From positions 1 through 64,000 of the forward strand of contig JADFYU010000001.1 in NCBI GenBank assembly GCA_015232865.1: 64,000 nucleotides of DNA, written 5' to 3'. A program made the position numbers and the translations under genes. The notes under the pieces are model-generated. The model did no database searches. It was given only the letters and a program-made list of their open reading frames with translations, and was not told the DNA's origin. How positions within the stretch are numbered: position 1 is the stretch's first letter; the number at the start of each line of letters is the position of its first letter. Of this stretch, positions 45,668 to 54,450 are shown piece by piece. The DNA is from Magnetococcales bacterium. Its GTDB lineage: Bacteria > Pseudomonadota > Magnetococcia > Magnetococcales > UBA8363.

Positions 45668-46935
45668 TCCGGTCGCGCCCTGTCTGTTTTTTCAGTCAGG
45701 GCGCCCTGAACTGCCTTGATTCGCCGTTTATGCAGCATCTCGCCAAAAACCCGCCCTTGAAACCCTGCTGCAATGAGTGATTGATTGTCAATCTGCTGGC
45801 AGGCCATCAGGCACTTTTTCAGAAGGCCGCCCGCTCGATAGGGCTGGTGCCGGGCCGCTTCGCCTCGTCCCCATTTGTCCGCCGTACAGACCAGAATAAA
45901 ATCGTCGATAAGAGGGGGATTTCTAAAACCATCCAGTTGCCTCAGGAGTTTGACGATTCGATGGGGGCGAAGGGACTCAATCTGGTGGCAATGCATGTGG
46001 TGTCTGGCGGCAATAACGGCCAATTTTTCGAAGGAGTTGGGAATCTTCAGTCGCTTGCACAACCGGATGACCTGTGTGACTCCGGCCTCTTCGTGTCCGT
46101 GATGGTGAGGAAGCAACGGGGCTGCTGTCTCTCCCTTTCCCAAATCGTGCAGGAGGGCGGCCAACCGAACTTCGGCTGTTTGGCTTAGAATGACGGCGGC
46201 CTCCAAGGATTGAAGGGAGTGAGCCCAGGCGTCTCCCTCTGGGTGATGGTGTGGAGGCTGACTTTGACCGAGCAGGGCAGACAGCTCAGGAAAAATAGTC
46301 GCCAAAGCACCACACTGCTGTAAAACCATAAAGAATTGACTCGGTCGCGATGCGCTGAGGGCCTTATGGGTCTCCATCCAGATCCGCTCGACGCTCAATT
46401 CCTGGAGGGCGTTGGACTGGCAAATCTGAGCCATCAGGTCAAGAGTCTCCGGGGCGATGGAAAAACCCAGGTGCTCAAAGCGCGCCATGAATCGAGCGAC
46501 CCGGAGTACCCGCAAGGGGTCTTCTGAAAAGGCGCTGGATGTGTGACGGAGAATACGATCTTTCAGATCTTTTTGGCCGCCAAACGGGTCGATCAACCGC
46601 CCGTCGGAATCGATTGCCATGGCATTGATGGTAAGATCCCGGCGGATGAGGTCCGCCTCCAGGGTGACGCTGGAGTCGGCTAGAACCGCAAAACCTCGAT
46701 AGCCCGGACCAATTTTTCGTTCGGTACGGGCCAAGGCGTACTCCTCCTTGGTTAGGGGGTGGAGAAAAACCGGGAAATCCGCTCCGACCTGCTGAAATCC
46801 CCGTGCCAGAAGGGAGTCCGGTTTTTCGCCGATCACCACCCAGTCCCGATCCGTTTTTTCTATCCCCAGCAGCCGGTCCCGAACCGAACCGCCAACCTGA
46901 TAGCAGAGAAAGCCGTTCAGCTTGGGATCAACCAT
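45634..46935 (-). CDS. cca: tRNA CCA-adding enzyme with HD domain
   Basis: The enzyme adds or repairs the CCA end of tRNAs and its HD domain likely provides phosphohydrolase activity. The 433-residue protein has the class II nucleotidyltransferase motif GGSVRDRLLG with catalytic aspartates D29 and D31 (TDRDWVV). RRDLTINAMA and EDPLRVLRVARFMARF follow, then an HD domain (LAALLHDLGKGE, with H at HHHGHEEAG). The overall form is the gammaproteobacterial-type multifunctional Cca. No good ribosome binding site precedes the first ATG, so the start is less certain than the identity. Confidence 0.93.
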   Translation of the reverse strand: MVDPKLNGFLCYQVGGSVRDRLLGIEKTDRDWVVIGEKPDSLLARGFQQVGADFPVFLHPLTKEEYALARTERKIGPGYRGFAVLADSSVTLEADLIRRDLTINAMAIDSDGRLIDPFGGQKDLKDRILRHTSSAFSEDPLRVLRVARFMARFEHLGFSIAPETLDLMAQICQSNALQELSVERIWMETHKALSASRPSQFFMVLQQCGALATIFPELSALLGQSQPPHHHPEGDAWAHSLQSLEAAVILSQTAEVRLAALLHDLGKGETAAPLLPHHHGHEEAGVTQVIRLCKRLKIPNSFEKLAVIAARHHMHCHQIESLRPHRIVKLLRQLDGFRNPPLIDDFILVCTADKWGRGEAARHQPYRAGGLLKKCLMACQQIDNQSLIAAGFQGRVFGEMLHKRRIKAVQGALTEKTDRARPDHPLNSSVTGS

Positions 46936-46981
46936 GGTCGGGGATGCCGGATCGTTTGATTGGCATGGATTACCGGAAACC

Positions 46982-47296
46982 TTATTTGAAAAGAGCTTTT
47001 GCGGCTCGGAGTGCCTCAGATTTGCTCAGATCGTTGTTTTGACGTTTTTGTTTTGAACCGGCAGCGGCGCTGTGGTTGCTGATGGAAAAATAGTCGCAAA
47101 AATTGGATTCTTCCTTGTCAACCACACGCTCTGCCTGACTTTCGTGGCACTCGTTATAGGAGTGTGCGTCATAAAAACGGCAATTGAGGCAGACACGGAC
47201 ATCCCGTTGACAGCCAGAACAGAGGCTATGACGGCCTAGATTTTCTGGTAGTGGTATCTGGCAATGCCAGCAAGTTGCCCCTCTGATATTACTCAT
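46982..47296 (-). CDS. Cysteine-rich zinc-ribbon-like small protein (104 aa)
   Basis: The function is unknown. Cysteine pairs ATCWHCQI (9-12) and SLCSGCQ, and the later DVRVCLNCRFY and NECHES motifs, suggest two zinc sites in the first 60 residues. The C-terminal 40 residues are polar and Lys-rich (GSKQKRQNNDLSKSEA). Such small zinc-ribbon proteins are common in proteobacteria and mostly uncharacterised. It lies upstream of cca on the same strand, 46 bp apart, and might be co-transcribed with it. Confidence 0.75.
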   Translation of the reverse strand: MSNIRGATCWHCQIPLPENLGRHSLCSGCQRDVRVCLNCRFYDAHSYNECHESQAERVVDKEESNFCDYFSISNHSAAAGSKQKRQNNDLSKSEALRAAKALFK

Positions 47297-47718
47297 CTTT
47301 TGTCCCTTGTACGATGTGAAGTCGGTAATTTTTGATTGAGGTTGTCGAAAAAATCTTTACCAACAGGCCTCTGTTTTGCTAGGTTGAGCAAAAGACCGGG
47401 TTGATTGTCATAAAGCTCGGTTCCATTTGAAAAACCAGGAATCCATTTCCGTCTGTATAAGGATAGATGTCAGGTGGCGAAGCCCATGCGCCATACCCCC
47501 GCGGTCGGGGAGAACCTCATCACACCTTCAATCCTTGGTGTCACCCGATCCCTCGCCCTGAATCTGCCGCAGTAGCGGCAACCATTTGAAGCGGTATCTC
47601 AACGCCAGCGGAGCGCATTTCCGCAGAAAAATCCAAATGAATAAGAATCCTGGCAAAATTTTAGTCAAAATACCAGGGTTGCTGCCCAGATTTTTCTGGA
47701 CGTAAAAGGAGAATTATT
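47297..47718. other. leuA leader region with a series of hairpins
   Basis: These 422 bp contain no long gene. From 47475 a chain of hairpins follows: TGGCG/CGCCA (47475-47493), CCCCG/CGGGG (47497-47510), ACACC/GGTGT (47522-47541) and TGCCGC/GCGGCA with a 4-nt loop (47565-47580). Then come GCGGA/TCCGC (47608-47624) and CCTGG...CCAGG (47649-47677). A 29-codon frame (47486-47575) with five Leu codons ends in the TGCCGC hairpin loop. The density of stems suggests a structured mRNA leader controlling leuA, but no known riboswitch could be matched. Confidence 0.5.
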
Positions 47719-49383
47719 GTGAAACCCATGCCCTATCAACACTATCGACCTTTTCCGCCGGTTGATTTACCGGATCGGAGTTGGCCGACAAAGACCATTA
47801 CCAAAGCGCCGGCCTGGTGCGCGGTGGATCTTCGGGATGGAAATCAGGCCCTGATCAACCCCATGAACCCGCCACGCAAATTACGTCTGTTCCAGCAACT
47901 GGTGGAGATTGGATTCAAGGAGATTGAAATCGGCTTTCCGGCGGCCTCTCGGGATGATTTTGATTTTACCCGTCACTTGATCGAGGGGGAGTTGATTCCG
48001 GGGGATGTGACCATTCAATTATTGACCCAGGCGCGGGAACATCTGATCCGCCGCTCTTTCGAGTCCATTGTCGGTGCCAAGCAGGCGGTGGTCCATCTTT
48101 ACAACTCCACGTCACCTTTGCAACGGCAGGTGGTGTTTGGCATGGAAAAGCGGGAGATTGTTGAGTTGGCCGTCTCCGGAGTCAAACTGATTCGGCAACT
48201 GTCCGAGCAGACCGAAACCGAAATATCTCTTCAATATTCGCCGGAGAGCTTCAGTGCCACGGAGTTGGATTTTTCCGTGGAGATCTGCCAGGCGGTGATG
48301 GAGGCTTGGGAGGCGACGCCGGATAAGCGGGTTATCCTCAATCTTCCGGCCACCGTCGAGTCGGCTACGCCCAATGTCCATGCCGATCAGATCGAATGGT
48401 TTTGTCGGCATCTGCCCGATTTGGACGCCGCCATTATCAGCATCCACCCCCATAACGATCGGGGTACGGCCGTGGCGGCGGCGGAGTTGGCGGTGATGGC
48501 GGGTGCCCAGCGGGTAGAGGGAACTCTGTTTGGTAATGGAGAGCGGACGGGCAATGTGGATTTGATCACCCTGGCCTTGAATCTTTTTTCTCAAGGGGTG
48601 GACCCCAAGCTCAATTTTTCTGAAATGCAGGCCATTGTCGATACCTATGAGGCCTGTACCGGGCTTTTGGTCTCTCCGAGGCATCCCTATGGTGGCGATC
48701 TGGTTTTTACCGCTTTTTCCGGTTCTCACCAAGATGCCATTCAAAAAGGGGTCCGGCATATGAAACAGTCCGAATCCGCCATCTGGTCGGTTCCCTATTT
48801 GCCGGTCAACCCTGATCATCTGGGACGACGCTATGAGGCGTCGATTCGGATCAACAGTCAATCGGGTAAAGGCGGGGTTTCGTTTATTCTGGAGGAGATG
48901 TTTGGTTTCCGCGCGCCCCGTGGGTTGATTGTGGAGTTTAGTCAGATCATCCAGAATATGGCGGACGAGCGGGGTCGGGAGTTGCAGCCTCGGGAGATTC
49001 ATGACGCCTATAAAAAACACTATCTTTTTAAGACCAGGAGGTTGACCCTGCTCTCCTACCATCATCGGCCGGCGACCCAAAAGTCCCCCCGTTGTCACTT
49101 GACCGGATCGGTGGGCTACGACGGGCGGGTTTTTGATTTTGACGAGCCAGGCAGCGGCCCGGTGAGCGCTCTGGTGGAAGGATTGGAACAGATCCTTCAA
49201 CGCCAGATAAAAATTCATTCGTTTGAGCAGCAGGGGGTCGAAGAGGGCCGACATGCGCAGGCGGTGGCCTATGTTGCTCTTTCGGTAAACGATTCCAGCC
49301 CACGCTTTGGTGTCGGTTTGAATACCGATACCACCACATCGGCCCTGGAGGCGGTGATTCGGGCGGTCAGTCGTTTGTTGTAG
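47719..49383 (+). CDS. leuA: 2-isopropylmalate synthase (long, LeuA2-type)
   Basis: LeuA condenses acetyl-CoA with 2-oxoisovalerate, the first step of leucine synthesis, and is feedback-inhibited by leucine through its C-terminal domain. The 554-residue length and the N-terminus (MPYQHYRPFPPVDLPDRSWP) match the LeuA2 group. Catalytic and metal motifs are AVDLRDGNQAL, SIHPHNDRGTAVAAAEL and LFGNGERTGNVDL. The regulatory domain is at about 420-554. The GTG at 47719 is preceded by AAAAGGAG at ideal distance, so it was preferred to the ATG 9 bases later. It stands alone after a structured leader. Confidence 0.95.
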   Translation: MKPMPYQHYRPFPPVDLPDRSWPTKTITKAPAWCAVDLRDGNQALINPMNPPRKLRLFQQLVEIGFKEIEIGFPAASRDDFDFTRHLIEGELIPGDVTIQLLTQAREHLIRRSFESIVGAKQAVVHLYNSTSPLQRQVVFGMEKREIVELAVSGVKLIRQLSEQTETEISLQYSPESFSATELDFSVEICQAVMEAWEATPDKRVILNLPATVESATPNVHADQIEWFCRHLPDLDAAIISIHPHNDRGTAVAAAELAVMAGAQRVEGTLFGNGERTGNVDLITLALNLFSQGVDPKLNFSEMQAIVDTYEACTGLLVSPRHPYGGDLVFTAFSGSHQDAIQKGVRHMKQSESAIWSVPYLPVNPDHLGRRYEASIRINSQSGKGGVSFILEEMFGFRAPRGLIVEFSQIIQNMADERGRELQPREIHDAYKKHYLFKTRRLTLLSYHHRPATQKSPRCHLTGSVGYDGRVFDFDEPGSGPVSALVEGLEQILQRQIKIHSFEQQGVEEGRHAQAVAYVALSVNDSSPRFGVGLNTDTTTSALEAVIRAVSRLL

Positions 49384-49423
49384 TCCAAACTGGTCAGCGA
49401 CGCGGATTTCAAACCTTATATTA

Positions 49424-49721
49424 TCCTAGATTCGGAAGTTGGGCGTGCGTAAGCGGTGCAACATATTGGTTTTTCTAGTGCTTCAGCACTCATCAATTGA
49501 TGGGCAGGCCGAAGGCCAAAAAAACAATTAAAAAAAAAGGTGGGGTCTGGGGCGGTTCTCCGCCTCAGTGGGGTGCGGGGCAAAGCCCCGAAAAAACCAA
49601 CCCGTTTTAACTTATGGTCGTGCAGATTTTAACCTGTCAATTAACGAGAGCAAGAGCACTAGTTTGCCAGGTTAATCAATAGGTTGTGCCGATTGCGTGC
49701 TTACAACTGCCGTGTCTAGGA
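49424..49721. mobile_element. 298-bp non-autonomous palindromic element (MITE-like)
   Basis: Terminal inverted repeats of about 58-66 bp (imperfect) begin TCCTAGATTCGGAAG on the left and end CTGCCGTGTCTAGGA on the right. They include GTGCGTAAGC/GCGTGCTTAC and an inner CTAGTGC/GCACTAG. The core of about 180 bp holds five hairpins: AGTGC/GCACT (49477-49490), CATCAATTGATG (49491-49502), GGCC/GGCC (49507-49517), GGCGG/CCGCC (49551-49564) and CGGGGC/GCCCCG (49576-49590). No reading frame encodes a transposase. It lies between leuA and the convergent holC. The arms alone match shorter elements at 9843-9911 and 56597-56700, so this copy looks like the element with an inserted or retained core. Confidence 0.75.
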
Positions 49722-49750
49722 TTTTAAGGTTAAATCGATGTTTGGGCGGG

Positions 49751-50248
49751 TCAGGCCGGTTTGGTCGGTGGAGTCTTGTTTTTCAGGCTCCACCGTCTGT
49801 CCGGCTCTTGCGCCCAATACTCCAGCCGGCAACCCAAATCCCGATAGTGGGCATATCTGCTGCGGCTGGCCAGGCGGGCTTCCGGGTTTTGACCATCGAC
49901 AAAATCCACCACCATATCGAACTGTTCGGGGGTGGTAACCAGCCGGGGTGCGGTCAAGATGATCAGGGAGGCCCCATTTTGATCGGTTAATTCGGATGAA
50001 ATCAATATCGGCTGGCGCTCCGGGTCATTCCCTGAAGCGGGTCCGTGGGGAAGAAACCCCTCCTGGGGAGCCCGCCAGAGCTGGGCGTCCCAATATCGGA
50101 CCGCATCCTCTCCCGGCGTCAGCAGTAGACTTTTAATGCCCCGATCCCAGGCTTTGGACAAAATAGCCGTAACCGCCATCTCCAGCGTCGAGAGTCCAAG
50201 CTGATAAAATCGAACGGTGGTCGGTTGAGATGGGTCGGTTTGGGACAT
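49751..50248 (-). CDS. holC: DNA polymerase III chi subunit
   Basis: HolC links the clamp loader to single-stranded DNA-binding protein during replication. The 165-residue protein shows the family pattern: VRFYQLGLSTLEMAVTAIL, KSLLLTPGEDAVRYWDAQLW (in which DAQLW is the hallmark) and FLPHGPA. These are followed by PILISSELTDQNGASLIIL. The C-terminal about 25 residues are a lineage-specific extension. The gene lies 52 bp downstream of the giant helicase-like gene on the same strand, so they may be co-transcribed. Confidence 0.9.
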   Translation of the reverse strand: MSQTDPSQPTTVRFYQLGLSTLEMAVTAILSKAWDRGIKSLLLTPGEDAVRYWDAQLWRAPQEGFLPHGPASGNDPERQPILISSELTDQNGASLIILTAPRLVTTPEQFDMVVDFVDGQNPEARLASRSRYAHYRDLGCRLEYWAQEPDRRWSLKNKTPPTKPA

Positions 50249-50300
50249 GATAGAGTTCCATAATTACGGATTGATCCGGCTGGACCGAAAGAGTATAGCA

Positions 50301-53300
50301 TCAGCCTTCCAGCAAAAAACCGACCTCCTGCAATTTTTTCTGTCTGAATTCATCCAAGGTGCCGTTGTTGAACGATTGGCGTTGGAATTGGAGCCAAAGG
50401 CCGAGTTGGGCGTATGGTGAGCCTTGGACCGGCACCTGACAGTGGCCGTGTTCGGCTTTGAAGGTGCGCAGGATGGCAAGCATCTCTTCGACGACCACCT
50501 GTTTGGAATCCCAGATGAATCCGAGCTGGGATAGGCGGCTGATCTGATCCGGGCTTAACTGTTGCTTGGCAAAAGCGGCGCGCTGTTTTTCTGCCCATAG
50601 AGCCAATTGCAGGCTATCCGGTTGAGATTTGCCCACCAGGCAGTGACCGGTTTTTTGTCGAAAACGGAACAACTGCCGATACATTTCAAGCCAATGGGCA
50701 TCCTCAATATCCCAGATAAAATCGAGGGCAGCCAAACGTTCGATGCGGTTGGCGTCCAACTGGTCGGTCAGTCTGGCTTTGCGTTGAGTGGCGACCCACC
50801 AGCCCAACTCACTGTTTTCCTGGTAATTTTCCGGTACAAGACAGTCTCCGTTCAGCTCTCGATATTCGGTCAGTGCCACAAACATCTCCTCCCAGAATAC
50901 CGCTTTGGCATCCCAGATAAAACCGAGTTTGTTCAATCGCTCAAACTGATTGGCCGGCAGGGTCCCTTTTTTATAGTCGCGTCGCAGGTTGCTCACCCAT
51001 TGTGCCAATCGGGGATTCTCCGGCCATTTTTGCGGAACAATGCAGTGTTTACGGCTGGCCATGAACTGAGCGAGAGCGTAAAACATCTCTTCCCAGGCCG
51101 CTTCACGAACATCCCAGACGAAATCGATCTGTTCCAAGCGGTTTTTACGCTCGGCTTTGAGACGTTTCCTGGCAAAATCCCCACGCTGTTTTTTTACCCA
51201 GCCCGGTAGATCCGGCTCCTGTTTCAGGGTCGGTGGAATACTGAAATGGCCCTCTTTTTTGTAAAATTTGCAGAGTTTATTAAATCCGTTCTCCCAGGCT
51301 GCCTCCTCCAGATCCCAAACAAAACCGGCCTCGGTCAGCAAGGCGGCTTTTTCGCCATCTAAACGGCCCATGGTCCACTCCCGGCGAACGGTTTTGGCCC
51401 ACAAAGCCAGGGCCGGGTTTTTTGGGGAACGTTCCGGTAGTTTGCCATGTCCGTGGACTGTTTTAAAATGCCTGAATTCTTGAAAATGGCCCATCCAAAC
51501 GGCCAGTTTCAGATCCCAGGCAAAGCCGATAGCGGTCAGTCGGTTGATTCGACTGGGGTGTAGGCGCTCTTTCAGACGCAGGTTGCGCTGCTCTTGGCTC
51601 CAGAGCCAAAGATCCGCTTCCGCTCCTTTTTGGCTCGGTTTTTCGGCCAGGGTGCAGTGGTGGTGATGCTGTTTATATGCTTTGAGCCTGGCAAACATCT
51701 CCTCCCAGTGGGCCGCTTCCAGATCCCAGATAAAACCGGCCCGCATCAATCGCTCTTTTCGATCTGCGGCCAGTTTGCCCTGCTGTTCCAGCTTTCGTTG
51801 GTTGGCCGCCCATTCGGAGAGCCTGGGCAACTGTTTGTCCGTGTCGGGCACCTTGCCGTGGCCGTAAATCTGTTTGAACCGCTCAAACAGCCGGAAACGC
51901 TCCTCCCAGGCCGCCTCTTCCAGATCCCAGATAAATCCCAGATCGTCCAACAGGGCGATGCGCTGTTCGGAGAGGGTGGCCTTCTTTTCACTTTTCCGCT
52001 GGGCTTCGGCCCAAAGTGCCAGATCGGGGTTTTGCGGGTAGGGGTTGGGCACCTGGCCATGGCCCTGGATTTTTTGGAAACGCTGAAAAGCGGCAAAGCC
52101 AGTTGCCCAGGCTTCGGCCTCCAAATCCCAGACAAACCCAAGGGCCGTCAATCGCTCCGCCAACTCCGGCTCCAGGCGCTGAGATTGATAGGCTCGACGC
52201 TGGCTGAACACCCAATCGGCCAGCTCCGGATTGTCCGGCCAACCCTTGGCAACGTTGCAGTGCCGATATTGCAGTTTGAATTGGGTCAGGGCCTTGAACA
52301 TTTTTTCCCAGGCGACCTTTTTCGGTTCCCAGATAAAGCCGATCTGCTCCAACTCCTGGATGCGGTGAGCGTCCAGGGTGCCGTTCAACCAACTTTTGCG
52401 CTGTTGTTCGACCCAAAGACTCAGTTCCGGGTTGAGGGGCCAGCGCTGGGGGATGTCACAATGGTTGTGTTGATCGCGAAAAGCCATCAGTTGACCCAAC
52501 CGTTCATCCCAGACAGTGCTCAGCCGTTGAACGCAGTGGATCAAAATGCGCCGCTGGTTTTGCTCGTCCAACGGCTCAGTTGCCAACGGGGAGAGCCAGT
52601 GCTGGAGTGAGGCGACCTGCCATTGTCCGGTTCGGCCATAGTCGATACGAATGGTGCGCAACTCTTCGGCAAATTGTTGGTCCTGCTCCCGAAAAAACTG
52701 TAATCCGAGCCACAGATCGTCACAGCGATCCAGTAGGGTCGGCCAATTCGGGGTGGCCACCTCTGTTGATTCCGGTTGGTTTTGTTCCGTGGTGCGATTC
52801 CATACCAACGGAACCGCAAACAACCCGGTTCCCTCTCCGGGGCGAGGAGTCAAGACCGGTTCAAAGGTGTGGTGCTCTTCTCGTTTGGCGCCTTTGACAA
52901 AATAGATCAGATCGGCCATTGGCAGCCGACAACCCACTTGTCGGCTAGGCGCCAGAGAGAGCAGCGCGTGGTTCTGATTCTGGTATTGTCCGATCTGTTG
53001 CGCAACCTCCGCGCGACTTTTGAAACCTTCCAGGGTAAAAGCCTTGAACGGGGCCAGTATCTCAGTTTTGGTGTTTGTCCAGGTTTGGACGAATTCGACG
53101 GCGTTTGCAGATTTGTCATGACGGCAATGGATATGGCCAATCTCCGGGTTCTCCTGGATACAGCGACAGAGGGCCTGAAAATGGTTGTCCTCTTGATCGA
53201 TAATGGGTAGCAGAAATTTCCAGGGCCGAAGACTCTTTTTTTGCTGGGCATCGGCCGCCGTGGTCAACGTTAGCAAGGGACCGAATTGGGGGTGATCCGT

Positions 53301-54431
53301 CAGGGCGTAAAGGCGGTTAATTTCACCCTCTTTGTTGGGTTTGAGCGGATTGAAACGCTGGGGCGTATGGGTTATGAAATAGCGCCTTTGAATAAACAGG
53401 TCGGTCTGCTCCAACGCATTTTTTAGAACGTCGCCCTGGGGAGTCAGCAGTCGATGAGCTTCTACGATCAAGGCCATCTCTATGGGTGAAAACCCCAGCA
53501 AAGCCCGCTGAACAAGGGGAAGGGCTTCGTTCGTCGCCAAGATGACTTTGACGCCGACAGAGGATCTTGTCGATAAAAAACGCCGAATTCCATCGCTGGA
53601 ACAGGTCAGGGGAAAATCCAGGTCACTCGGTTTGAGCGGTGCCAACTCCTGACAGACAAACAGCGGGATCAAGGTGGACCAGGCCGCCAATCCCTGCCAA
53701 TGGTGGAGCAGACTCATCAGGTGGATGCTCGATGGCAGCAAGACCAGCCCGGTGCGATTGCTGCCCAGAGTCTCTATGAGATGCAGGGCGGTCTGGAGCA
53801 GATCGATACCGACGGGGGCGGTCAAGATGGCGCTGGAGTCGTTTCGATCCCGCATTGTTCTCAACCCTTCCGCTTGACTCGGAGAGGGGGTTGTTCGCGG
53901 TGGAGAGATTCCACCACCTCGGAGCCACCGATTGATGGCGGAAAAATCGGCCTGGGTCAGTCGGTCCAGATCTGGACCGAGAAGGCGTTGAAAGTTTTCC
54001 AGTTTTCCCATTTTTTTGGGCAGCATCTCGGCATTGCTGACCAACAGCGGCAAGTCGGCTTGTTGCATCAATTCCAGAAACGGGTGCAACTCTTCCGTTC
54101 CAAGCTCGCATCGATTTGGGCGGTAGTGGGAAAAATAGGGAAAGGTCTCGCCGTTTACGGTTCGAATAAATCCCTGCACGCCCGGCCAATCCAGCGGCAG
54201 GGAGAGGCGACGACGAATCTCCGGCGTTATTGCCGCAAGCGGCAGTACCTCTGCCGCTTGCGGAAGTGGGCGAATGGTCAATAGACCTTCGATAAACAGA
54301 GCAAAAGCAACCGCTCTATCCGTCTCATCGGTCAATTCGTTCAGCCTTTTTTCCAGGTCACGAAAACAGTTCAGGCCGTTGAACAGTCGTTGATCCGAAA
54401 AACGTCGTGCATCAGGATGGTTGGGTAACAT
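50301..54431 (-). CDS. Degenerate SF2 helicase-like protein with 11 helicase-associated repeats
   Basis: The 1376-residue protein has an N-terminal region (1-190) of unknown type, then a helicase-like core (about 195-545). The expected Walker A position reads LTAPVGIDL (203-211) without GKT. Motif II reads IVEAHRLL (322-329) where DEAH is normal. Motif III-like FITHTPQRF (352-360) and motif V/VI-like SLAPSRQVGCRLPMADLI and RPGEGTGLFAVPLVW are recognisable but altered. From about 638 to the end there are 11 tandem repeats of about 67 residues, each ending GF(I/V)W(D/E) or similar (the last GFLLEG) and containing a W(V/A)xxQR pattern: helicase-associated (HA, PF03457-like) domains. The ATG at 54431 has a strong GGGAGGA site; upstream ATGs lie inside the preceding gene. 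A nucleic-acid-binding, non-ATPase role is inferred. Confidence 0.85.
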   Translation of the reverse strand: MLPNHPDARRFSDQRLFNGLNCFRDLEKRLNELTDETDRAVAFALFIEGLLTIRPLPQAAEVLPLAAITPEIRRRLSLPLDWPGVQGFIRTVNGETFPYFSHYRPNRCELGTEELHPFLELMQQADLPLLVSNAEMLPKKMGKLENFQRLLGPDLDRLTQADFSAINRWLRGGGISPPRTTPSPSQAEGLRTMRDRNDSSAILTAPVGIDLLQTALHLIETLGSNRTGLVLLPSSIHLMSLLHHWQGLAAWSTLIPLFVCQELAPLKPSDLDFPLTCSSDGIRRFLSTRSSVGVKVILATNEALPLVQRALLGFSPIEMALIVEAHRLLTPQGDVLKNALEQTDLFIQRRYFITHTPQRFNPLKPNKEGEINRLYALTDHPQFGPLLTLTTAADAQQKKSLRPWKFLLPIIDQEDNHFQALCRCIQENPEIGHIHCRHDKSANAVEFVQTWTNTKTEILAPFKAFTLEGFKSRAEVAQQIGQYQNQNHALLSLAPSRQVGCRLPMADLIYFVKGAKREEHHTFEPVLTPRPGEGTGLFAVPLVWNRTTEQNQPESTEVATPNWPTLLDRCDDLWLGLQFFREQDQQFAEELRTIRIDYGRTGQWQVASLQHWLSPLATEPLDEQNQRRILIHCVQRLSTVWDERLGQLMAFRDQHNHCDIPQRWPLNPELSLWVEQQRKSWLNGTLDAHRIQELEQIGFIWEPKKVAWEKMFKALTQFKLQYRHCNVAKGWPDNPELADWVFSQRRAYQSQRLEPELAERLTALGFVWDLEAEAWATGFAAFQRFQKIQGHGQVPNPYPQNPDLALWAEAQRKSEKKATLSEQRIALLDDLGFIWDLEEAAWEERFRLFERFKQIYGHGKVPDTDKQLPRLSEWAANQRKLEQQGKLAADRKERLMRAGFIWDLEAAHWEEMFARLKAYKQHHHHCTLAEKPSQKGAEADLWLWSQEQRNLRLKERLHPSRINRLTAIGFAWDLKLAVWMGHFQEFRHFKTVHGHGKLPERSPKNPALALWAKTVRREWTMGRLDGEKAALLTEAGFVWDLEEAAWENGFNKLCKFYKKEGHFSIPPTLKQEPDLPGWVKKQRGDFARKRLKAERKNRLEQIDFVWDVREAAWEEMFYALAQFMASRKHCIVPQKWPENPRLAQWVSNLRRDYKKGTLPANQFERLNKLGFIWDAKAVFWEEMFVALTEYRELNGDCLVPENYQENSELGWWVATQRKARLTDQLDANRIERLAALDFIWDIEDAHWLEMYRQLFRFRQKTGHCLVGKSQPDSLQLALWAEKQRAAFAKQQLSPDQISRLSQLGFIWDSKQVVVEEMLAILRTFKAEHGHCQVPVQGSPYAQLGLWLQFQRQSFNNGTLDEFRQKKLQEVGFLLEG

Positions 54432-54450
54432 GGGAAATTCTTCCTCCCAA

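Noticed and set aside
47467..47589. A 40-codon frame from ATG at 47467 before leuA
   Set aside because: It is rich in His and Pro, not Leu, and overlaps the hairpins. The 29-codon frame at 47486 is the better candidate, itself uncertain.
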